From assembly GCA_017460395.1 (NCBI GenBank), contig JAFUBA010000114.1, positions 1-59,474 of the forward strand: 59,474 nucleotides of DNA, written 5' to 3'. Shown here one piece after another: positions 45,101 through 54,233 of the stretch (positions are counted from its first letter, which is position 1; the number at the start of each line of letters is the position of its first letter). The position numbers were made by a program, and so were the translations under genes. The DNA is from Clostridia bacterium (lineage in GTDB: Bacteria > Bacillota > Clostridia > Christensenellales > Aristaeellaceae). The notes below the pieces were generated by a model, which searched no databases, was not told the origin of the DNA, and saw only the letters and a list, made by a program, of their open reading frames with translations.

Positions 45101-47146
45101 TTCCAGCCGGTAGGTAAACACGGCCTGTTCAGGCGACAGTGTGCCGTCCGCATTCATCGTCACCGTGATGGTTTCCGGCGTGCTCTCCAGTGCCTCGTAG
45201 CCCTGGAAAGAATATCGAGAGAAGACCACCATTCCACCGGCCTGCACGGTCTGGGGCTCGGAGTAGAGCACGGTCCCGTCCTCGAGGACATACAGAGCCG
45301 TGACGCTGGCAGTCAGGGGAGCTGCCGGGGTCGGGACATAGACAAAGGAAACGCTGGTGCTGGGGTTGCCTTCCGCATCCACCGTCACCGTGATGCTCTC
45401 CTGTGTGCCTTCCGCGGGCTCATACCCTTCGAAGCTGCGAAGATAGAAGGTGTGAGATTCGCCTGCCGCAACCTGCACCGTTTCCTCGTGCAGGACCTTC
45501 CCGTCCGTGCCGAGCCACTGGCAGGGCACCAGCACCTGGAGCGGCTCCGCCTGAATGGGCAGATAGTAGAAGGCCACCTGCATGGCGGAGGCATTTCCCT
45601 GCGCGTCCACCGTTACCACGGTTTCGCTCTGGCTGTCCGGATGCAGGGTATAGCCGTCAAAGTTCTTTGCACGGAGCGTGGAACTCTCACCTGCCGGGAT
45701 GGAGACGGTCTCCTCCTCCAGCACGCTCCCGTCCACGCGCAGATAGCCCACGCGGACCTGGGCCGGCGGTACCTGCTCAGGTGCTTTTGCCTGGAAATAG
45801 AAGTCCACGGTCTCCTGGCTGGGTGTCCCGTCTTCACTCACGCGGACCGTGACTTCCGCAACGGACTGGGGTGCCAGTTCGTATCCGTCGAGCTCCGCTG
45901 CCCGGAAGGTTCTCTCCTCTCCGGCATTCAAAGTGACCTGCTCTTCCCTCAGGACGTTTCCGTTAAGGTCCAGGTGGCGCACCATAATGCCGGCGGTCTT
46001 CGGAGCAACACTGACCGCCTGGTAGGTGAATGTCACGCTGCCCTGGCTTATATTGCCGCCCGCATCCACGCTCACGGTCACCTCGCCCGGAACGCCATCC
46101 TGAAGCGCATATCCGTCAAAGGAACGTGCCTGGATGGTGTAGGCCGTGCCTGTCTGAACGGAGATGACCTCCTGGAAAAGGACACTTCCGTCGCCTGTCA
46201 TATATGTGACTGTCACATCCGCGGATGCGGGCGTCTGAACAGCAGGCACATAGGTGAAGACCACGGAGCCCTGGCTGAGGTTGCCCTGAGCATCCACGGA
46301 CACCGTCACCTCACCCGGCACACCCTCCTGGAGGACATAACCATCAAAGGCACGCGCCTGGATCTTCTGGCTGCTGGATGGCGCCAGGGAAAAATCCTCG
46401 CCTGCAAGTACAGCGCCGTCCTGCGTGCGGTATTCCACACGAAGCGTTGCATTCTGTACAATTCTTCTGTAGGTAAAGGTCACCTGGCTCTGGCTCGGCT
46501 GTCCGCTCCCGTCAACCGTCACGGTCACGGCGTCCGTGCTGCCGGGCACCAGCTCATACCCTTCCATGTTTTCCTGCCGGAACGTGAAGCTCTCCCCGGG
46601 CTGGATGCCTGTGTCGTTTTCAAGCAGTACCGTGCCGTCCTCGGTCACATACCTGACAGACACATAGGCAGGCTGGGGTGCCTCCGTCTGTACAGGCTCC
46701 TGGGGCGCTTCCTGTGTGGACACAAACAGGTCATAGCTGTCCACTTCGTTTCCTTCACCATCGTAGGCGACGATCCGAAGAGCGTCCTCCAGAGACAGGG
46801 AGGCAGCATTTGCCGGGGCCAGCATCGTGCCGGTACCCGGCGCAAACGTGAAATCATCATGATAGGGGTGCAGGATCTGCAGCCGCAGACTGCCCATCGC
46901 CTCCGGCGTCACCTGTGCCCAGAAGGACTGCCCTTCAGCCCAGGTGACGGGGGTGGCGTCAAATACATTCTCGGTCCCGTCTTCCAATGTCCAGACCAGT
47001 CTCAGCTGCAGGTCCGTCCAGTCCTCCAGCGCCAGTGCTGGAGAGAGGGCACACAGCAGCAGGACACATGCACACAGGCATGACAGGATCCTGCACGCCG
47101 CCCTGAAACGACGGGGTTCAAATCCAGATTCAGAAACAGTTCTCAT
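42113..47146 (-). CDS. Large surface protein with nine MucBP-like repeats, four SH3b domains and a cytoplasmic tail
   Basis: This 1677-residue protein has a signal peptide (about 1-41, PALA). An N-terminal domain (about 42-155) is followed by nine MucBP-like repeats of about 70-75 residues (about 159-855; core V-Y-x-DG-VL, then EGY, then VTVDxxG, then FTY). An SH3b domain (about 862-935), a Thr/Pro/Glu repeat linker (about 959-1015) and three more SH3b-like domains (about 1018-1290) come next, then a linker and one membrane helix (about 1406-1428). A Gln/Pro/Ser-rich cytoplasmic tail of about 245 residues completes it. There is no LPXTG. The ATG at 47146 follows AAGGAGG. Binding to mucin, glycan or peptidoglycan is inferred. 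Confidence 0.9.
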   Translation of the reverse strand: MRTVSESGFEPRRFRAACRILSCLCACVLLLCALSPALALEDWTDLQLRLVWTLEDGTENVFDATPVTWAEGQSFWAQVTPEAMGSLRLQILHPYHDDFTFAPGTGTMLAPANAASLSLEDALRIVAYDGEGNEVDSYDLFVSTQEAPQEPVQTEAPQPAYVSVRYVTEDGTVLLENDTGIQPGESFTFRQENMEGYELVPGSTDAVTVTVDGSGQPSQSQVTFTYRRIVQNATLRVEYRTQDGAVLAGEDFSLAPSSSQKIQARAFDGYVLQEGVPGEVTVSVDAQGNLSQGSVVFTYVPAVQTPASADVTVTYMTGDGSVLFQEVISVQTGTAYTIQARSFDGYALQDGVPGEVTVSVDAGGNISQGSVTFTYQAVSVAPKTAGIMVRHLDLNGNVLREEQVTLNAGEERTFRAAELDGYELAPQSVAEVTVRVSEDGTPSQETVDFYFQAKAPEQVPPAQVRVGYLRVDGSVLEEETVSIPAGESSTLRAKNFDGYTLHPDSQSETVVTVDAQGNASAMQVAFYYLPIQAEPLQVLVPCQWLGTDGKVLHEETVQVAAGESHTFYLRSFEGYEPAEGTQESITVTVDAEGNPSTSVSFVYVPTPAAPLTASVTALYVLEDGTVLYSEPQTVQAGGMVVFSRYSFQGYEALESTPETITVTMNADGTLSPEQAVFTYRLEVQATEVPTEEPYVPASADVTVYWKIVDGTVLKSQTVTINESEPVVFDRGSFENAEPASDTPEVMQVSVDAQGRVTPEDPTFYFVVPQPTATPEPIPATVAVRYVDMGGSALAQDQYVTIEGGTSMTISPDASRVPQEYDPESAGPITVTVTWDGEASPSEVVFTFSHREAEETPIPVGSIINRWSTTNTKGLNVRKGPSKSDSVVTKIANRGSYVWAISSETNSKGESWTKVMVDGKEGYIASEYLEIMTKAKSEDYQDVLETPVAPVTAEPVAETPAPTPTPTEIPATEVPATEVPATEVPTPTEVPATEVPTPTEIPATEVPTPTEVPATPVPEQYQGYALTLNRIALRDEVSSRDSSIITTVPQDTLLQVDGQIYDESGNAWSRVTTLDQVIGFVADAGLRRINAQEAKYYQDQWNEAHATPTPAAFATEAPLQITGYAYTIGDNVPFRNTYSDKSVILSVLDQNTAVYVAGQVYETEDGWPWHNVLYNGRNGFIRSDMLRMMTADEQTAYLAGPATAAPTAQITTQPYDPNSDSSYGYVYVNSNGVVNMRRSASTGSGVVRRMRNYAFCLILGTQQVGDKTWYHVQYDGMTGYILGDYFHQMSLAELEEFLDSEEYKAGIQNNATVTAGVTVTAAPVVSQEQQNVNQWTNPSSGLNVTYATWAPFATTPPLATETATAESSVSPSIVPLTSPTVLPEVSPSDIPIPVETVEVEVEGERRGGAGWIIGLILVLVGGGALYVLYLTRRNARQSAQRDAQRRAQAAQQAKQAPVSRPNTGVYPNQGQPAKPSTPGQAQGSPAGQGQVKTPAASSAQPQQVRNSFTGTNEPYRSRFAPQAGSGTTQDQTRAFGQGATSFTPPASQRPQSVNPQNASKQDDAQKPQTPQNPTPGSTPNRPQVSQAATSFQAPASVPGVRPAVSQATDQKEGQSLNSFAVPSIKQAEPAKTSVPASTTQENPTTDSPAGTTEPPRTGRRMARRQQAQQENKENSGEA
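44100..44275. repeat. Tandem repeat coding a Thr-Glu-Val-Pro linker
   Basis: Degenerate units of 15-24 bases encode alternating TEVPA and TEVPTP / TEIPA blocks between SH3b domains 1 and 2 of the large surface protein. Units keep the reading frame. Likely a flexible spacer. Confidence 0.8.
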
Positions 47147-47512
47147 CCAAAAGAACCTCCTTATTACCCGCGGCAGCGCCATGACTCTTTGATTCTGCCG
47201 CAAAATTGATTGTATACCCGCCAAATTTACGTGTCAAACACAGATTCTGTTGGTTTCTGGCACGCTTCCTGGCCCTCCTGGAAGTTGCTTGCACAATCCT
47301 TGCCCGATACCTATACTTCATATCCCGGGCCCGGATGGGTATCCTCAAGCCCTGTTCAAAAAAAGGATCTGGACAGTAATACAACGATGTGAAGCATCGT
47401 TTTCCTGCATCATCCGGAACACTTTTCTACAGCTTTTCTTTGTATTCTTCAGGGTTTGGGGATGCGACATGGCATTTCTCCCGTCAGATAACACGAAGGA
47501 GGCGATGGTCAC
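47147..47512. promoter_or_regulatory. Divergent promoter region of the large surface protein and GNAT genes
   Basis: On the minus strand TTGACA (47237-47232), 17 bases and TACAAT (47214-47209) form a near-consensus promoter for the 1677-residue protein. On the plus strand TTGCAC (47289-47294), 17 bases and TATACT (47312-47317) are a plausible promoter for the acetyltransferase, which would then have a leader of about 190 bases. No gene is seen. Confidence 0.75.
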
Positions 47513-48130
47513 TTGAGCCTGACAGGCTTTCTTTTTCCCGAGCGCACAGGCGCCGAGCGCGTGGTCGACATTTTTTCCATGCTGCCAAAGCTGGAGTCTG
47601 AACGGCTCATCATCCGGCCGGTGAACATGCGGGACGCAAAGGATATCTATGCATACTCGAAGGACCCGGACGTGGCCAGATATGTCCTGTGGGATGCCTA
47701 CGAATCCCTGAAGGATGCCCGAGTGTATATCCGCTTCCTCAGGCGCTGCTACCGGAGTGGCTCGCCTGCCTCCATGGGGATCGAGCTGAAACAGGAAAAG
47801 AAAATCATCGGAACCATCGGCTTTATGACGTTTCAGCCGGACGCCATGTGTGCTGAGGTCGGGTATTCCCTTTCCAAAGAATACTGGAACCGGGGAATCA
47901 TGACGGAAGCCCTGGAGCGCATGCTGAAATTCGGTTTTGAGGACCTTCAGCTCCACCGTATCGAGGCCATGCACGAGGTGCGCAATCCTGCCAGCGGCCG
48001 GGTGATGCAAAAATGCCGCATGACCCTGGAGGGCACCATGCGGCAGAAACTGTATAACAAAGGCGAATGGGTGGATGTGAACCTGTACAGCATCCTGCAG
48101 GAAGAGTGGAAGGAAAAGCCTCACCTGTGA
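47513..48130 (+). CDS. GNAT-family (RimJ-like) N-acetyltransferase
   Basis: This 205-residue protein shows the GNAT fold of RimJ/RimL proteins: LESERLIIRPV near residues 27-37, the acetyl-CoA binding region EVGYSLSKEYWNRGIMTEAL near 116-135, and LQLHRIEAMHEVRNPAS near 147-163. It transfers an acetyl group from acetyl-CoA to an amine; the target is unknown (ribosomal protein, other protein or small molecule). The start is taken as TTG at 47513, ten bases after AAGGAGG. The later ATG at 47579 is where many relatives begin but has no ribosome site. Its last ten bases overlap the convergent flavin reductase gene. Confidence 0.87.
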   Translation: MSLTGFLFPERTGAERVVDIFSMLPKLESERLIIRPVNMRDAKDIYAYSKDPDVARYVLWDAYESLKDARVYIRFLRRCYRSGSPASMGIELKQEKKIIGTIGFMTFQPDAMCAEVGYSLSKEYWNRGIMTEALERMLKFGFEDLQLHRIEAMHEVRNPASGRVMQKCRMTLEGTMRQKLYNKGEWVDVNLYSILQEEWKEKPHL

Positions 48131-48828
48131 TTCCGCTTTCTCCCCTGCCCATCCTGTGTCGCACTCTTTCTCTTCCCTGCCTCCGCCCTCCCGGGCCTGT
48201 AGGCAAGCATCCGTTTTTTCAGGACTTCCTCCCGAGCCACGGAGTACCCGAAAAAGCCAAGCACCCGGTTCAGATCCTGGTATACCCCGTGGCTGTAGCA
48301 TACAAGACCGGCCCTTTCCAGATGCAGAGATCCGTCTCCATCAAACAGGTCTTCCCTCACTTGCACACACACGATCTCACCGATCACGAGCGTGTGGCTT
48401 CCGAGGAACAGATGCTGATGTACCCGGCACCCGAGGGTCACAGGGCTGGAGTCGATGCCGGGACAGGAAAGCTCCGGAATGGCCCTTTCCCGCAGTCCCA
48501 TTTCCTTCCACTTGTTCACATCCCGCCCGCTCCTGACGCCGCAGTAGTCTGCTGCCCTGACAAGTCTCCTGTCGGTCAGGTTGACGGCAAATTCTCCCTG
48601 CTCCAGTATCAGGTCGTGGCTAAAGCGGGATGGCTTGATGGACACCGACAGCATGGGCGGATGCGTATTGACGATGCCGCTCCAGGCAGCCGTCATGATG
48701 TTGCTGTTATCCTCCCCCTGACGCCCCGATGTCACCATCACCACCGGCAGCGGAGCCAGAAGGGTCGTCGCCCCGATGGACCTGTATGAAGTTTCCTGCC
48801 TCGGATCCCCTGAAATCTTTTTCTCCAT
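48121..48828 (-). CDS. Flavin reductase-like FMN-binding protein
   Basis: This 235-residue protein belongs to the flavoredoxin/flavin reductase-like family with a split-barrel fold. Typical stretches are PLPVVMVTSG near 27-36, NIMTAAWSGIVNTHPPMLSVSI near 43-64, FAVNLTDRRLVRAADYCG near 80-97, and a later LGCRVHQHLFLGSHTLVIGEI. It probably binds FMN and moves electrons; the partner is unknown. The C-terminus is rich in Arg, Lys and Gly. The ATG at 48828 follows an AGGA site. A -10 box TACACT (48868-48863, extended by TG) with TTGTCC 18 bases upstream may be its promoter. Confidence 0.87.
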   Translation of the reverse strand: MEKKISGDPRQETSYRSIGATTLLAPLPVVMVTSGRQGEDNSNIMTAAWSGIVNTHPPMLSVSIKPSRFSHDLILEQGEFAVNLTDRRLVRAADYCGVRSGRDVNKWKEMGLRERAIPELSCPGIDSSPVTLGCRVHQHLFLGSHTLVIGEIVCVQVREDLFDGDGSLHLERAGLVCYSHGVYQDLNRVLGFFGYSVAREEVLKKRMLAYRPGRAEAGKRKSATQDGQGRKRNHR

Positions 48829-48862
48829 GTCTGCTTCCTGCCCTGTCTGTTTGAATGCACAC

Positions 48863-48892
48863 AGTGTATCACGCACTGCCCGCAAAGGACAA
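48863..48892 (-). promoter_or_regulatory. Possible promoter of the flavin reductase gene
   Basis: On the minus strand TTGTCC (48892-48887), 18 bases and TGATACACT give an extended -10, about 35 bases before the start codon. Confidence 0.5.
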
Positions 48893-48945
48893 CCGGCCTG
48901 TGTCTTTTTCACGGACACGAAACACACCTATGATGAAAGGCGGTG

Positions 48946-49842
48946 ATGCCCATGTCCATTTTCGTTACCGGAAAACATGCCTATCACTTCAAAGGAAAAA
49001 AGCGTATTCATGTGATCCTCATCCTGCTGCTGATTCTCATCCTGCTCTACCCGTTCCTGGAGCCCTACTTCCTGCAGGTGGACCGGATCACCGTGGAGAG
49101 CAGCTCCCTTGCCTCCGACGTCAACCGGCTGCGCATCGCCTATGTCACAGACTTTCACGAGGGCTCCTGGCCCTTCACGACCCACGAAAAAGTGCGCCAG
49201 GTCATCCGAAAGATCAACAGCCTGAATCCTGACCTGATTCTGCTCGGCGGCGACTATGCCGCCTCGCCGGATGGGACTTCTGCCTTCTTTGAGGCACTCG
49301 TGCGAGAGCGCTTCCAGGCGCCTTACGGTGTCTATGCCGTGCTCGGCGAGCACGACCGTGGCACCGAGAGCGTGTCAGACCTTCGGGCCAAGATCATGGC
49401 GGCAGGCATCACGCCGCTCATCAACGATGTCTACTCCATCCGCGTAGGCTCCAGCAACCTCTATATCGCAGGTCTCGACGACCCTGTGAACGGATACCCT
49501 TCTGTCTCCCAGCTTTCAGGGAAGGTCCGCCAGGAGGATTTTGTGATCTTCATGTGCCACAATCCCTCTGTCATCCCGGATGTCATGCAGTCCGCGGATA
49601 TGAACGGCAAACGCGGCTGGGTTGACCTCGGCCTGTTCGGCCATACCCATGGCGGGCAGATGGCCCTGTTTGGAGGCCTGCTGCACCTGACCGACGGCAT
49701 CCGAAAGGAATATACTCGCGGTCTGTATGTGGAAAACCGCGTGCCGCTCCTGATCAGCAACGGCATCGGCACCTCGGGCGTGCCGATGCGGCTGTTCCGC
49801 TTCCCCCAGATTCACCTGATCACCGTCCTGTCGACAAGGTAA
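48946..49842 (+). CDS. Membrane-anchored metallophosphoesterase (YkuE-like)
   Basis: This protein of about 298 residues has an N-terminal helix (about 22-38) followed by a calcineurin-like phosphoesterase domain outside the membrane. Metal-ligand motifs are YVTDFHEG (DxH), LLGGDYA, and GHTHGGQ near the end. The usual GNHD motif reads GEHD, with Glu135 in place of the Asn ligand. CHNPSVIPD supplies the next His. Relatives such as YkuE are lipid- or polymer-phosphate hydrolases, but the substrate here is unknown. Several start codons are close together (GTG 48943, ATG 48946, ATG 48952); spacing from AAAGG favours 48946. Confidence 0.88.
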   Translation: MPMSIFVTGKHAYHFKGKKRIHVILILLLILILLYPFLEPYFLQVDRITVESSSLASDVNRLRIAYVTDFHEGSWPFTTHEKVRQVIRKINSLNPDLILLGGDYAASPDGTSAFFEALVRERFQAPYGVYAVLGEHDRGTESVSDLRAKIMAAGITPLINDVYSIRVGSSNLYIAGLDDPVNGYPSVSQLSGKVRQEDFVIFMCHNPSVIPDVMQSADMNGKRGWVDLGLFGHTHGGQMALFGGLLHLTDGIRKEYTRGLYVENRVPLLISNGIGTSGVPMRLFRFPQIHLITVLSTR

Positions 49843-49851
49843 ACAATTTCA

Positions 49852-49893
49852 AAGGAGCTGCGAAGTGCAGATGCATTTCGCAGCTCCTTTTTG
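49852..49893. terminator. Bidirectional terminator between the phosphoesterase and guaB
   Basis: A 14-bp stem AAAGGAGCTGCGAA / TTCGCAGCTCCTTT with a 12-base loop ends in TTTTT on the plus strand. guaB ends at 49895 on the minus strand. Confidence 0.9.
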
Positions 49894-49894
49894 A

Positions 49895-51464
<1,570 letters not shown>

Positions 51465-51470
51465 CGCCTG

Positions 51471-51525
51471 AAAAAAGCCGGCCAAAGAGGGCTTGAGACG
51501 TTTCGTCCCCTGCCTCTGTGGCCGG
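51471..51525 (-). terminator. Terminator of the murC operon
   Basis: On the minus strand CCGGCCACAGAGG pairs, with small mismatches, with CCTCTTTGGCCGG around a loop of about 22 bases. TTTTTT follows. It lies just after the coiled-coil gene. Confidence 0.83.
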
Positions 51526-51531
51526 TCTTTG

Positions 51532-52212
51532 TTACCTCACATCCGTCAGGTTCTGGGATTCCTGGTTCATGTCCTGCACCATGCGCCCGAGATAATCCAT
51601 TGCCTGGCTGAACTTGTTGAAGACATAGGTGTCCGCCTGCTTGCGCGCAAGGGCTGCCTGCTGCTCCGCCTTGGACACGATCTCATTGCCCCTGGTCTGG
51701 GCCATGCGGTAGACATTCTCCTGCTGCACCAGCTTCTCCGCCTGCAGCTGGGCCTGCGTCACGATCTGGTTGGCCTGCTGCTGGGCCTGGGTGTACATGC
51801 GCTCAATGTCCTGCTGAGCCTGCTGCTGCATGCTCTGGCGTGTCCTTTCGCCCTGCTCCTGGATGCTTCTCAGGTTCATGTTTGCCTGCTCGATGTTCCT
51901 GCCGATCTGGTTCAGCTCGGCCTGGGCCTCATCGCGGGTCTTCTGGGCAGTGATGGCCGCCTCATCCTTCATGGCGTTCGCACTCTGCTGTGCCTCATTG
52001 AGGATGCTCTCCCGATCCTTGATCAGCCTGGAGGCCAGCTCAATGGACTCGGGCAGCCCGCTGCGTACCAGATTCAGGCGTTCCCTGAAGCCGTTTCGGT
52101 TCACACTGCAGCTGTCCACATGAATCCAGTTTCTGGGCGCAGACTCCACCATCTCAAGCAGCTCATCGAGCGTCTGAAGCAGCATCTGCAGTCGTTTTTC
52201 TTCATCCGTCAT
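51532..52212 (-). CDS. Gln/Ala-rich coiled-coil protein of unknown function
   Basis: This 226-residue soluble protein is almost entirely predicted coiled coil from about residue 50 to 215, rich in Gln, Ala and Glu (SMQQQAQQDIERMYTQAQQQ is typical). The N-terminal 45 residues include a conserved-looking SAPRNWIHVDSCSVNR stretch. Patterning recalls DivIVA-like or ATP-synthase-subunit-E-like proteins, but no defining motif is present. It is the last gene of the murC operon, 40 bases after coaD. A scaffold role at the cell envelope or division site is a guess from context. Confidence 0.82.
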   Translation of the reverse strand: MTDEEKRLQMLLQTLDELLEMVESAPRNWIHVDSCSVNRNGFRERLNLVRSGLPESIELASRLIKDRESILNEAQQSANAMKDEAAITAQKTRDEAQAELNQIGRNIEQANMNLRSIQEQGERTRQSMQQQAQQDIERMYTQAQQQANQIVTQAQLQAEKLVQQENVYRMAQTRGNEIVSKAEQQAALARKQADTYVFNKFSQAMDYLGRMVQDMNQESQNLTDVR

Positions 52213-52252
52213 ATCCCTGCACCTCCATCTTTCTGTGATTTACCTGAGCTTT

Positions 52253-52747
52253 TCAGCTTCTGTAAGCCCGTTCTACTTCCTCCCGGATACACTCCGGCAC
52301 ATAGCCCCTGAGACTGCGCGAGAACATTGCCATCTCCCGCACCACAGAGGAGGATATGTGCCCATGCTCCGGCCGTGTCATGAGAAACAGGGTCTCCATG
52401 CCGTCCTGATGTCCTGACTGGGATGCAAGTGTCAGGTTGACCTGGCTGAGCGTGCGCTCCGCTTCAAAGTCGCTCAAAGACCTAAGCCCCCGGACCATGA
52501 CGTCCGCCCCGATCTCCTTTGCAGACAAAACGGTCAGCCCCTCGTAGCACTGCACTTCCACATTTTCCATGTGCTGCGTGCATCTTCGGATCCAATCTGC
52601 CCGAACAGACGACGGCACATGCTCCTTCTTGCCGGGATTTACGCCGATCCCGACGACCACCTGGTCAAAGAGGACTGCCGCCCGCTCGATCAGGTCGAGA
52701 TGTCCTGCGGTGATGGGATCAAAGCTTCCCGGAAAAAAACACTTCAT
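52253..52747 (-). CDS. coaD: Phosphopantetheine adenylyltransferase
   Basis: This 164-residue enzyme adenylates 4'-phosphopantetheine in coenzyme A synthesis. GSFDPITAGHLDLIERA near residues 7-23 holds the nucleotidyl-transferase HxGH-like site (TAGH), VRGLRSLSDFEAE near 84-96 binds substrate, and ISSSVVRE near 131-138 is the second phosphate loop. The start overlaps the end of rsmD by four bases. Length is normal. Confidence 0.97.
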   Translation of the reverse strand: MKCFFPGSFDPITAGHLDLIERAAVLFDQVVVGIGVNPGKKEHVPSSVRADWIRRCTQHMENVEVQCYEGLTVLSAKEIGADVMVRGLRSLSDFEAERTLSQVNLTLASQSGHQDGMETLFLMTRPEHGHISSSVVREMAMFSRSLRGYVPECIREEVERAYRS

Positions 52748-53331
52748 TCGGCGTCACCTCCGGAAGCGGCTTCAGCCTTCTGACTTTCTTCTGTCTTCAT
52801 GTAGAAGCTGACCCTCGCGATGCCCCATCTCCTGTCCTTTGAGAGCGACAGATGCTCCGATACCTGAACCCTGGCGTCCTTCTCAGATTCTACCATGAGG
52901 AGACCGTCCTCCGCCAGGAGGGGGAGAAGTGCCTCGGTGACACCCCGAAGGTCCTGCATCTCGTAGGGCGGATCCAGATAGATGAGGTCAAAGCAGTCTC
53001 CGCCGGCCGTGAGCCTTGAGACTGCCTGGCTCCATTCCATCTGCAGAATCTCACACCTTGACTGCATGTTCAGCGCCGTGCAGTTTTTCCGCTCGACCGC
53101 ATTCGCCTTCCTGTCATGGTCACAGAGCACACAGAAGGCTGCACCCCGGCTCAATGCCTCGAAGGAGACGGCACCGCTGCCGGCAAACAGGTCCAGCACC
53201 CTGGCTCCATGGATCCTGCCCTGGAGCATGTTGAACAGATTCTCCCGCACCCGGTCCAGCGTCGGGCGCGTGTTTCTTCCCTCCGGCGCCTCAATCTTCC
53301 TTGAGCCCGCCTCGCCAGCTATGATCCGCAT
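52744..53331 (-). CDS. rsmD: 16S rRNA m2G966 methyltransferase RsmD
   Basis: This 195-residue SAM-dependent methyltransferase has MRIIAGEAGSRKI at the start, TRPTLDRVRENLFNML near 21-36, the SAM site VLDLFAGSGAVSFEAL near 45-60, and the active-site motif YLDPPYEM near 118-125. It modifies 16S rRNA G966. It overlaps coaD by four bases, the common rsmD-coaD pair, and directly follows the unknown membrane protein with one base between. Confidence 0.96.
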   Translation of the reverse strand: MRIIAGEAGSRKIEAPEGRNTRPTLDRVRENLFNMLQGRIHGARVLDLFAGSGAVSFEALSRGAAFCVLCDHDRKANAVERKNCTALNMQSRCEILQMEWSQAVSRLTAGGDCFDLIYLDPPYEMQDLRGVTEALLPLLAEDGLLMVESEKDARVQVSEHLSLSKDRRWGIARVSFYMKTEESQKAEAASGGDAE

Positions 53332-53332
53332 C

Positions 53333-54175
53333 TCAGTTCAGCTGCGTCGGGCCCTTGGGTGCCCGGCGGCGTTCCTTCTCTTTTTTTGCCTTCCTGGCGC
53401 GCTTGCGCTTGCCGGCCGCAATGTCCGTGTGCACCTTCGTGCGCACGTCCACACCCCTGGTATAGCCAAACCCGTAGGCAATCCCGGGCAGCAGCTCGAG
53501 CAGGCACGAGCAGCGCTCCAGCGTCAGAAGATTGTCCGGACTGGCCGTGCCCACCATGTTCACAAAGGGCATGATCGACAGGCGGACCACAAGGCGCAGG
53601 GTCCCTTCAAGACCGAGGGCCATGCCCTGGTGATAGTACTTGAGGGGCAGAGCAATCTCCTCCCTCGTCTCCGCACCGCTGACCCAGGATGGCAGTGCAC
53701 CCAGACCCGTCATCTGCCGCTTTGCGATCAGACCCAGGACCAGGGCCGCCAGGAAGAAGGGCAGGGTGCCGAGAAGCCCGATGATAAAGCCCTTCAGGGG
53801 GTGATAGCACCGCGCCTGCTCCTCATCCTTGATGGTCATCCCCGTCTCCCTGCGGTGGTACATGATCTCTCCCTGGTTCACCGCCACAGAGCCGCGGCTG
53901 ATGCCGCTGGAATAGAAGATGAGCAGCACCACGGCCATCACAAGGCCGTTGGTGACGATGCGCAGCGCCAGACTGTCAAAGAGCATCACGCTGCAGACGA
54001 TCAGAAAGAGCACGGCGCAGGCCGCGATGCCACCAAAGATCATCAGCGCGCTCTTGACGGTCGTGCCGTCCACGGCACTGCCGGTCAGGTACGGCTTGGT
54101 GACCGGGTGAACCACCTTTTTTGCGCCCGGCTTTTTTGCCGAAGGATTGGTCTTGTTCTTTGCAGAAGACTGCAT
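53333..54175 (-). CDS. Multi-pass membrane protein of unknown function
   Basis: This is a 280-residue protein. A Lys-rich N-terminus (about 1-40) is followed by hydrophobic segments at about 44-66, 73-92, 128-150 and a weaker one at 195-212. The C-terminus is strongly basic (KRKRARKAKKEKERRRAPKG). No catalytic motif is recognised. It sits between alr and rsmD in the murC operon with a one-base gap to rsmD, so it is co-translated with housekeeping genes. The basic ends could contact nucleic acid or anionic lipids. Confidence 0.8.
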   Translation of the reverse strand: MQSSAKNKTNPSAKKPGAKKVVHPVTKPYLTGSAVDGTTVKSALMIFGGIAACAVLFLIVCSVMLFDSLALRIVTNGLVMAVVLLIFYSSGISRGSVAVNQGEIMYHRRETGMTIKDEEQARCYHPLKGFIIGLLGTLPFFLAALVLGLIAKRQMTGLGALPSWVSGAETREEIALPLKYYHQGMALGLEGTLRLVVRLSIMPFVNMVGTASPDNLLTLERCSCLLELLPGIAYGFGYTRGVDVRTKVHTDIAAGKRKRARKAKKEKERRRAPKGPTQLN

Positions 54176-54233
54176 CTTTTGCCTCCAAACGTGTTGATAC
54201 AGAATATTGAACCTGAGATATGTCCAAAGATGC

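Noticed and set aside
43289-47083. A 1264-codon open frame on the plus strand opposite the large surface gene
   Set aside because: It is antisense to a gene with clear repeats, signal peptide and ribosome site. Its translation is rich in His, Arg and Gly without domain logic. It arises from biased third positions and repeats.
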